Assembly: GCA_965651535.1 (NCBI GenBank)
Contig: CBFGSX010000049.1
Span: 1-11,420, forward strand
Reading direction: 5' to 3'
DNA length: 11,420 bases
DNA from: JAQGJA01 sp965651535
GTDB lineage: Bacteria; Pseudomonadota; Alphaproteobacteria; Micavibrionales; SZUA-601
Below the pieces are notes generated by a model that was not told the origin of the DNA, searched no databases, and was given only the letters and a program-made list of their open reading frames with translations. Shown here piece by piece: positions 5,772 to 11,420 of the stretch (its first letter is position 1; every line of letters starts with the position of its first letter). The translations under genes were made by a program, and so were the position numbers.

Positions 5772-8700
5772 CTACTCTGCCGCCTGTGCGGTCAACGGTT
5801 CGTCCATCCAGTCAACCTTTTCCATCTTGCGGACGGCGACGAATTCGTCCCGGTTCGATCCGACCGTGCCATAATAGTTGAACCCGTACGAGAATTGGGC
5901 ATAACCCCCGATCATATGAGTCGGTTTTACGGTGGCGCGAGTTACGGAATTGTGGATACCGCCGCGCGCATTCGTAATCTTGGTCCCCGGTGTGTGCACC
6001 AGCTTTTCTTGAGCGTGATACATCAGCATCATACCCTCGCTGACACGCTGCGAGACCACAGCGCGTGCCACGATAGCACCGTTTGCATTGAAGACCTCAA
6101 GCCAATCATTATCCTCGATACCGATCTTCTTGGCGTCTACTTCGCTGATCCAGACGATCGGCCCGCCGCGCGACAGCGTCAGCATCTGCAAGTTGTCTGT
6201 ATAAGTCGAGTGAATGCCCCATTTCTGATGCGGTGTGATGAAATTCAGCAGAATCGTCGGCGATTCTTTGCCGTATTTATCCATTACCACTTGGATCGTG
6301 CGCGTGTTGATCGGCGGACGATACGAGACCAGCGCCTCGCCGAAATCGATCATCCATGGATGATCCTGATAAAGCTGTTGCCGGCCAGTCAGTGTTCTCC
6401 ATGGAATAAATTCATGAACGTTCGTATAGCCGGCATTGTAACAGACATGCTCGGATTCCAATCCGCTCCAGGTTGGCGAACTGATGATTTTGCGCGGCTG
6501 GGCCTGGATATCGCGGAAGCGGATTTTTTCTTCTTCTTTGGGCAAGGCCAGATGGGTGTGATCACGTCCCGTGATCTTGCCAAGCGCGGCCCAACTTTTC
6601 ACGGCAACTTCGCCGTTCGTTTCCGGTGCTAATGACAGCACAACTTCGCACGCGTCGATATCCGTCTCGATCTTCGCACGACCGTTTTTTTCGCCGTTCA
6701 ATTTTTTTAGGAAGTCCACCTCATGCTGAGTATTCCAACCGATGCCCTTCCCGCCATTGCCCAGTTTTTCCAACAACGGCCCAAGCGACGTGAAACGCTC
6801 GTAGGTCGCCGGATAATCGCGCTCGACGACTTTCATCGACGGCATCGTCTTGCCAGGAATCGGCTCACACTCTCCCTTTCGCCACTCCTTAACGTCGGGT
6901 TGCGCTAATTCGCCCGCCGTATCGTGCAGGATGGGCGTCAGAACGATTTCCTTTTCAACACCCAGATGGCCCTTGGACAATTCGGAGAATTTCTTAGCAA
7001 GCGCTTTGTAAATTTCCCAATCCGATTTGCTTTGCCAGACCGGGTCGATCGCCCGCGACAATGGGTGGATGAAAGGGTGCATGTCCGATGTATTCAGATC
7101 GTTTTTTTCATACCAGCTGGCCGTGGGCAGCACAATGTCGGAATAAACGCAGGTTGTGGACATACGAAAATCCAGCGTCACAACAAGATCAAGTTTTCCT
7201 TCCGGTGCGTGATCGTGCCAGACGACCTCTGCCGAGCCTGTGCGACCCTCTTCTCCAAGATCCCTGCCTTGAATGCCGTGCTGCGTGCCAAGGAAATGCC
7301 GCAGGAAATACTCATGGCCTTTGCCGCTCGATCCCAAAATATTCGATCGCCATACAAACATATTGCGCGGCCAGTTGACCGGATTGTCCGGATCCTCGCA
7401 GGACATGCGCAGATCGCCTTTTTTCAAGCGTCCCACCACATGTTCGACCGGGTCTTTTCCTTCTTTTTCCGCCTGTTTGACAAGCGCAAGCGGGTTTTCC
7501 TCGAGCTGAGGCGCCGAAGGCAGCCACCCCATACGCTCAGCCCGAATGTTGCAATCGATCAACGAGCCTTTCCATTTATCCTTGTCGGCCAGTGGCGAAA
7601 GAATCTCGGACACGCCTAGCGTTTCATAGCGCCACTGGTCGGTATGCGCGTAAAAGAATGAGGTCGAGTTCTGTTGGCGCGGTGGACGCACCCAGTCCAG
7701 CGCAAAAGCCAGCGGCGTCCATCCCGTTTGCGGACGCAATTTTTCCTGCCCCACATAATGCGACCAGCCGCCGCCCGATTGTCCGATACAGCCGCAGAAC
7801 ACCAGCATATTGATCACCGCCCGGTAATTCATATCCATGTGATACCAGTGGTTCATCGCTGCACCGATGATGACCATCGACTTGCCTTTCGTCACATCGG
7901 CATTTTTGGCAAAAGCGCGCGCCACCTGCACGACCTGATCTGCTTTTACGCCGGTGATGCTCTCCTGCCATTTCGGCGTATAGGGAATGTTTTCCCCATA
8001 CGACGCAGCAACGTGCTCGCCGCCCAAGCCTTCGCGCGCGATGCCGTAATTGGCGCACAAAAGATCGAATACGCATGCCACAGGGACTTTTTCGCCATCC
8101 AGATCGAGATAACGCACCGGCACATTGCGATACAGCACATCAGCATGATCGTTCGTCTTGAAATAATCATGCTCGTGCAACTGGCCGCCATAGTAAGGGA
8201 AGCCAACACGAACAATATCCTCCTGATGGCCAAGGAGCGTTTTGCGCGGACGGATTTTCTTGCCCGTTTTGGCATCCGCCGGCGCGATATTCCACTTTCC
8301 TTCTTCACCCCAGCGGAAACCGATGGAACCTGTCGGCACGGTCAGATCGCCCGTTTCCTCGTCATAGCAAACCGTTTTCCATTCCGGATTGTTGCTTTCA
8401 TTCAAATAGCCGGCAAAATCGGAAGCGCGCAGCATACGCCCGGCCACATAAGCCTCTCCGCGTTTTTCCAGACGAACCAGAAACGGCATGTCGGTATAGG
8501 TACGGCAATAATCGTCAAAATAGGAAGATGGATTTTCCAGATGGAATTCTTTCAAAATCACATGGCCCATCGCCATGCCCAACGCCGCATCCGTCCCCTG
8601 GCGCGGATGCAGCCAGATATCACCGAATTTCGACGCTTCGGAATAATCGGGCGTAATCGTCACAACCTGCGTACCACGATAGCGCGCCTCGGTCATGAAA

Positions 8701-9500
8701 TGGGCGTCGGGCGTGCGCGTCTGGGGCACGTTCGACCCCCACATGATGATAAAACCAGCATTATACCAGTCTGCGCTCTCCGGCACATCCGTCTGCTCGC
8801 CCCATGTCTGCGGGCTGGCAGGCGGAAGATCGCAATACCAATCGTAAAAACTCATACAGACGCCGCCGATCAGCGACAGATAGCGCGACCCGGCCGCATA
8901 AGAAATCATCGACATCGCCGGGATTGGCGAAAAGCCGATGATGCGGTCAGGGCCATGTTCCTTGATCGTGTGGATATTCGCCGCTGCTGCGATTTCTAAA
9001 GCCTCGTCCCAGCCAGCGCGCACAAAACCGCCGCGCCCGCGTATTTCCTGATAGGATTTACGCAGAGCGGGATCAGCCTGAATTTCCTTCCAAGCCAGAA
9101 CCGGGTCGCCGCCGACCTTTTCCTTCATCTCGCGCCAGAGTTTCAGCAGACGTTTGCGTATCAGCGGATATTTCAGGCGATTGGCCGAATAGATATACCA
9201 ACTGTAGCTCGCTCCGCGCGAACAGCCGCGTGGCTCGTGATTGGGCAAATCGGGGCGCGTGCGCGGATAGTCCGTTTGCTGCGTCTCCCACGTAATCAGC
9301 CCTTGCTTGACGTAGATTTTCCAGGAACATGAGCCTGTGCAGTTCACGCCATGCGTCGAACGCACGACTCGGTCATGCGACCAGCGGTCGCGATAAGCGT
9401 TCTCCCAGCTCCGATTTTCATCCGTCGTAATGCCGTGACCTTCTGAAAAGGTTTCCTTTTTACGGGCAAAATAGGTCAGGCGGTCGATGAAATAGCTCAT
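5772..9500 (-). CDS. narG: Respiratory nitrate reductase, catalytic molybdenum (alpha) subunit
   Basis: NarG reduces nitrate to nitrite at a Mo-bis-MGD centre on the cytoplasmic face of the inner membrane, using electrons from quinol via NarI and NarH. The 1242-residue product (E. coli 1247) is complete. His50, Cys54, Cys58 and Cys93 sit at the same positions as the ligands of the FS0 [4Fe-4S] cluster in E. coli, and the His in place of the first Cys is typical of NarG. The SFYDWYCDLPP motif near 217-227 contains the aspartate that coordinates molybdenum in NarG (Asp222 in E. coli). Long stretches such as THGVNCTGSCSWKIYVK and TWGEQTDVPESADWYN are near identical to the E. coli protein. No cleavable Tat signal is present, as expected for a cytoplasmic-facing enzyme. 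The ATG at 9500 has AAGGAG (9509-9514) eight bases upstream. A perfect FNR box lies in the 72-nt gap before it. Confidence 0.99.
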   Translation of the reverse strand: MSYFIDRLTYFARKKETFSEGHGITTDENRSWENAYRDRWSHDRVVRSTHGVNCTGSCSWKIYVKQGLITWETQQTDYPRTRPDLPNHEPRGCSRGASYSWYIYSANRLKYPLIRKRLLKLWREMKEKVGGDPVLAWKEIQADPALRKSYQEIRGRGGFVRAGWDEALEIAAAANIHTIKEHGPDRIIGFSPIPAMSMISYAAGSRYLSLIGGVCMSFYDWYCDLPPASPQTWGEQTDVPESADWYNAGFIIMWGSNVPQTRTPDAHFMTEARYRGTQVVTITPDYSEASKFGDIWLHPRQGTDAALGMAMGHVILKEFHLENPSSYFDDYCRTYTDMPFLVRLEKRGEAYVAGRMLRASDFAGYLNESNNPEWKTVCYDEETGDLTVPTGSIGFRWGEEGKWNIAPADAKTGKKIRPRKTLLGHQEDIVRVGFPYYGGQLHEHDYFKTNDHADVLYRNVPVRYLDLDGEKVPVACVFDLLCANYGIAREGLGGEHVAASYGENIPYTPKWQESITGVKADQVVQVARAFAKNADVTKGKSMVIIGAAMNHWYHMDMNYRAVINMLVFCGCIGQSGGGWSHYVGQEKLRPQTGWTPLAFALDWVRPPRQQNSTSFFYAHTDQWRYETLGVSEILSPLADKDKWKGSLIDCNIRAERMGWLPSAPQLEENPLALVKQAEKEGKDPVEHVVGRLKKGDLRMSCEDPDNPVNWPRNMFVWRSNILGSSGKGHEYFLRHFLGTQHGIQGRDLGEEGRTGSAEVVWHDHAPEGKLDLVVTLDFRMSTTCVYSDIVLPTASWYEKNDLNTSDMHPFIHPLSRAIDPVWQSKSDWEIYKALAKKFSELSKGHLGVEKEIVLTPILHDTAGELAQPDVKEWRKGECEPIPGKTMPSMKVVERDYPATYERFTSLGPLLEKLGNGGKGIGWNTQHEVDFLKKLNGEKNGRAKIETDIDACEVVLSLAPETNGEVAVKSWAALGKITGRDHTHLALPKEEEKIRFRDIQAQPRKIISSPTWSGLESEHVCYNAGYTNVHEFIPWRTLTGRQQLYQDHPWMIDFGEALVSYRPPINTRTIQVVMDKYGKESPTILLNFITPHQKWGIHSTYTDNLQMLTLSRGGPIVWISEVDAKKIGIEDNDWLEVFNANGAIVARAVVSQRVSEGMMLMYHAQEKLVHTPGTKITNARGGIHNSVTRATVKPTHMIGGYAQFSYGFNYYGTVGSNRDEFVAVRKMEKVDWMDEPLTAQAAE

Positions 9501-9508
9501 GCTTCAGG

Positions 9509-9514
9509 CTCCTT
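9509..9514 (-). promoter_or_regulatory. Ribosome binding site of narG
   Basis: On the minus strand AAGGAG lies eight bases before the narG ATG at 9500. It directly follows the GCCCC arm of a possible leader stem, so its access could depend on folding of the leader. Confidence 0.8.
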
Positions 9515-9530
9515 GGGGCCTTTTTTCCCA

Positions 9531-9545
9531 CGATATAGGATATCG
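9531..9545 (-). repeat. Inverted repeat in the narG leader (CGATAT-CCT-ATATCG)
   Basis: The minus strand reads CGATAT, a three-base loop CCT, then ATATCG: a perfect six-base-pair dyad. GGGGC (9545-9549) and GCCCC (9515-9519) flank it and could form an outer stem, with a 12-nt bulge on the 3' side. The run after it on the transcribed strand is A, not U, so it does not look like an intrinsic terminator for narK2. It could be a leader hairpin, a protein-binding dyad, or chance in AT-rich promoter DNA. Confidence 0.45.
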
Positions 9546-9549
9546 CCCC

Positions 9550-9563
9550 TTGATTCAGATCAA
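9550..9563 (-). promoter_or_regulatory. FNR/Anr/Dnr-type operator upstream of narG
   Basis: The minus strand reads TTGATCTGAATCAA, a 10/10 match to TTGAT-N4-ATCAA. It begins nine bases after the narK2 stop and ends 49 nt before the narG ATG. It points to a second, anaerobically activated promoter for narGHJI besides read-through from narK1K2. A class II start would fall near 9515, but the corresponding -10 position (9522-9527) reads GAAAAA, a poor match. The best -10-like sequence, TATATC at 9532-9537, is only 12 nt from the box, so promoter geometry is unclear. Confidence 0.8.
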
Positions 9564-9572
9564 CTCATGTTT

Positions 9573-10934
9573 TCAGCAGGGGATCTCTGCCTTGCACCGT
9601 GTGTAATAGAACCAGGTCAGGGCCAGACATAATGCATAATACAATGCGAAAACCGCGACAGCGGCATTCGGCGCGCCGGTCAGCGCAATGGCTGTGCCAT
9701 AACTCTTTGGAATAAAGAATGCACCAATGGCGCCGATCGCTGATGTGAAACCAATTGTAGCGGCTGATTCACGCTCGGCTGTTTTGCGAATATCTTCTTC
9801 TTTTTGTCCTTGCAAGGCTTTCTGGCGCTCTTTCCAGAAAATCACGGGGATCATCTGAAAGGTCGAAGCATTCCCTACCCCCGTTGCCGCGAACAGCACA
9901 AGAAACATGGCAAAAAACCCATAGAATGCATGAGCTTCGCTCTTGATCCCAAGGAAATAGAGAACACCCAAAGCCCCCAGGATCATCACAACAAAGACCA
10001 AAAAGGTCACACGGGCACCGCCGCATTTATCGGAAATCCAGCCGCTTCCGGCACGGGTAATCGCACCGACCAGCGGGCCGATAAAAGCCAGTTGCAGCGA
10101 ATTGACCTCGGGAAACTCTGTTTTCGCCAGCAGAGGAAATCCGGCAGAAAACCCGATGAACGAGCCGAATGTACCGACATAGAGGATGCACATAACCCAG
10201 TTATGCTTGCGCTTGAGAATGGCCAGCTGACTTGCCAATGAAGCCTTGGCGTCAGCAATGTCGTTCATGCCGAACCATGCCGCCACCGATGATATTACAA
10301 TTAACGGTACCCAGAAAAACGCTGCATTCTGCAGCCAGATGGTCTTGCCGTCCGCCATTTGCGCCGCACCGCCCAGCGAGCCGAAGATCCCGAACGTGAT
10401 CACAATCGGCACGAGAAACTGTACGGCACTGACGCCCAGATTGCCTAGGCCTGCATTAAGCGCCAGCGCATTGCCCTTTTCCTTCTTGGGAAAGAAATAG
10501 GCAATATTCGCCATGCTGGATGCAAAATTACCTCCGCCAAAACCGCATAACAACGCCAAAATCAGGAACATACCATAGGATGTGGACGAATCTTGCACCG
10601 CCATGCCGATCCCGATGGCTGGGATCAACAGCGATGCCGTGCTCATGGCCGTCCATCGTCTCCCGCCGAAAATCGGCACCATGAAAGAATAGAAAACCCG
10701 CAACGCGGCACCCGACAATCCGGGAAGCGCCGTCAGCCAAAACAATTGCTCTGTCGAGAAATTGAATCCTACTTTCGGCAGGTTGACGACAACAACGCTC
10801 CAGACCATCCAAACGGCAAAGGCAAGAAACAGAGCCGGGATGGAAATCCAGAGATTACGTCGTGCCGTCTTGCGCCCGTCCTGTTCCCAAAATTCTGTCT
10901 CTTCCGGTGTCCATGTTGTAATGACAGCATTCAT
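9573..10934 (-). CDS. narK2: MFS nitrate/nitrite transporter, NarK2 type
   Basis: This 453-residue major facilitator protein with about 12 membrane segments belongs to the NarK/NNP family, whose members import nitrate or exchange it for nitrite across the inner membrane. The first nitrate signature is at about 131-169 (GFGGGNFASSMAN and GNALALNAGLGNLGVS), and the second, GVGNASTFQMIPVIF, at about 352-366. Arg79 (in GAALRVFYSF) and Arg294 (in GAITRAGSGW) are in the places of the two substrate-binding arginines of NarK. A charged loop at about 369-392, before the last segments, is typical of NarK2-like proteins. It starts 11 nt after the narK1 stop, with a weak AGGGAAAG site before the ATG. By analogy with other tandem pairs, NarK2 is probably the nitrate/nitrite exchanger, but the direction of transport cannot be read from sequence. 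Confidence 0.94.
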   Translation of the reverse strand: MNAVITTWTPEETEFWEQDGRKTARRNLWISIPALFLAFAVWMVWSVVVVNLPKVGFNFSTEQLFWLTALPGLSGAALRVFYSFMVPIFGGRRWTAMSTASLLIPAIGIGMAVQDSSTSYGMFLILALLCGFGGGNFASSMANIAYFFPKKEKGNALALNAGLGNLGVSAVQFLVPIVITFGIFGSLGGAAQMADGKTIWLQNAAFFWVPLIVISSVAAWFGMNDIADAKASLASQLAILKRKHNWVMCILYVGTFGSFIGFSAGFPLLAKTEFPEVNSLQLAFIGPLVGAITRAGSGWISDKCGGARVTFLVFVVMILGALGVLYFLGIKSEAHAFYGFFAMFLVLFAATGVGNASTFQMIPVIFWKERQKALQGQKEEDIRKTAERESAATIGFTSAIGAIGAFFIPKSYGTAIALTGAPNAAVAVFALYYALCLALTWFYYTRCKAEIPC

Positions 10935-10945
10935 CTTTCCCTGCC

Positions 10946-11420
10946 TTATGATGAGGTGTTGGAACTTAGCTCCGGCAAATAGGCCGGTTCTGCCAGTTGC
11001 GGATGCGCTTTTCTTTCCTGTATCCGGATGGCGAAATGCATCCAGATCAAAGCCGTCCCCACCAGCGCAAAAAGCAGCATAAAGCAGCTTGTCCAGACAT
11101 TCAGGATGTCATTCATCAAACCAAAGGCGATCGGAAGAAAAAAACCGCCCAAACCGCCAATCAGACCAACAATCCCGGCAACCGATCCGACATTGTCCGG
11201 ATAATAGACGGGGATATGTTTGTAAATCGCCGCCTTGCCGAGCGACATGAAAAACCCGAGCACGAAAAGAATGACGGTAAAAGGTATGAATCCCAGGGAA
11301 AAGCTGAAAGCAATATCGCTTTTAATGCCATGAATCACATAATCCGTCGCTGGATAACTGAGAAGAAAACAACAAACCACGCAACCGGAAAAAGTCCAAT
11401 ACATGACACGACGCGCGCCA
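10946..11420 (-). CDS. narK1: MFS nitrate transporter, NarK1 type (N-terminus off the right edge)
   Basis: This is the last 157 codons of a second NarK/NNP-family transporter; the frame is open through the right edge (residues GARRV precede the first internal ATG at 11404), so that ATG is not the gene start. The fragment covers about four membrane segments. It holds the strongly conserved GKAAIYKHIPVYYPDNVGS and GGLGGFFLP motifs that distinguish NarK1-type members, which are usually nitrate/proton symporters, from NarK2. In some denitrifiers NarK1 and NarK2 are fused into one 24-segment protein; here the TAA at 10946-10948 and an 11-nt gap separate them clearly. Pairing with narK2 ahead of narGHJI matches the Pseudomonas arrangement. 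The promoter and first two thirds are outside the window. Confidence 0.92.
   Translation of the reverse strand, partial: GARRVMYWTFSGCVVCCFLLSYPATDYVIHGIKSDIAFSFSLGFIPFTVILFVLGFFMSLGKAAIYKHIPVYYPDNVGSVAGIVGLIGGLGGFFLPIAFGLMNDILNVWTSCFMLLFALVGTALIWMHFAIRIQERKAHPQLAEPAYLPELSSNTSS

Noticed and set aside
5745..6632. A 295-codon open frame on the plus strand
   Set aside because: It is antisense to the narG 3' end and narH start, has no ribosome binding site of note and no recognisable motifs.
7674..8999. A 441-codon open frame on the plus strand
   Set aside because: It lies wholly antisense to narG, which is near identical to known NarG proteins. The long antisense frame follows from narG codon bias, and its product shows no recognisable domain.
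9515..9549. An intrinsic terminator between narK2 and narG
   Set aside because: On the transcribed strand the hairpin is weak and followed by A residues rather than U, and narK1K2 and narGHJI are commonly co-transcribed.
11402..11404. The ATG at 11404 as a narK1 start giving a short 152-residue protein
   Set aside because: The frame continues to the window edge with family-like residues, and the fragment corresponds to only the last third of a NarK protein.
1..11420. tRNA, rRNA, CRISPR, insertion sequence or prophage signals
   Set aside because: Apart from gaps of at most 72 nt, the window is filled by nine recognised genes on one strand. I saw no repeat arrays, transposase-like frames or RNA gene signatures.

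Overview
The window is one denitrification / anaerobic nitrate respiration locus. Every gene I can support lies on the minus strand, so the genes are read from the right edge to the left edge. The order in the direction of transcription is narK1 (its start lies off the right edge), narK2, narG, narH, narJ, narI, a cytoplasmic parvulin-type peptidyl-prolyl isomerase, hemN, and nnrS (its end lies off the left edge). The source is most likely a facultatively anaerobic, nitrate-respiring member of the Pseudomonadota. The order narK1-narK2-narGHJI-isomerase is known from Pseudomonas, and related nar loci occur in Alphaproteobacteria. The sequence alone does not settle the class.

Positions 9573-11420 encode two MFS nitrate/nitrite transporters separated by 11 nt. 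Positions 2676-9500 encode the membrane-bound nitrate reductase: the catalytic molybdenum subunit NarG, the Fe-S subunit NarH, the assembly chaperone NarJ and the dihaem cytochrome b subunit NarI. The isomerase gene follows with a 4-nt overlap with narI. Positions 1-1836 hold hemN (anaerobic haem synthesis) and the first 173 codons of nnrS (a haem/copper membrane protein linked to NO stress). Genes are packed tightly. The longest gap is 72 nt, between narK2 and narG, so there is no stretch over 300 nt without a gene. I see no RNA gene, mobile element, CRISPR array or convincing terminator.

Two gaps each contain a perfect FNR-type palindrome (TTGAT-N4-ATCAA). One is upstream of narG and one is upstream of hemN. 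They suggest that an FNR/Anr/Dnr-like regulator drives reductase synthesis, and drives the hemN-nnrS pair separately, when oxygen is low. The genes fit together as follows: NarK proteins move nitrate in and nitrite out; NarGHI passes quinol electrons to cytoplasmic nitrate; NarJ and probably the isomerase help it fold and mature; HemN supplies haem without oxygen, for NarI among others; NnrS handles the consequences of NO made further along the pathway.

This is mostly a well-known system. The parts worth a second look are a Cys/Gly-rich C-terminal extension of NarH preceded by a run of seven A, a hemN promoter whose geometry predicts a leaderless mRNA, and a narG leader whose FNR box does not match the usual spacing to a -10 element.
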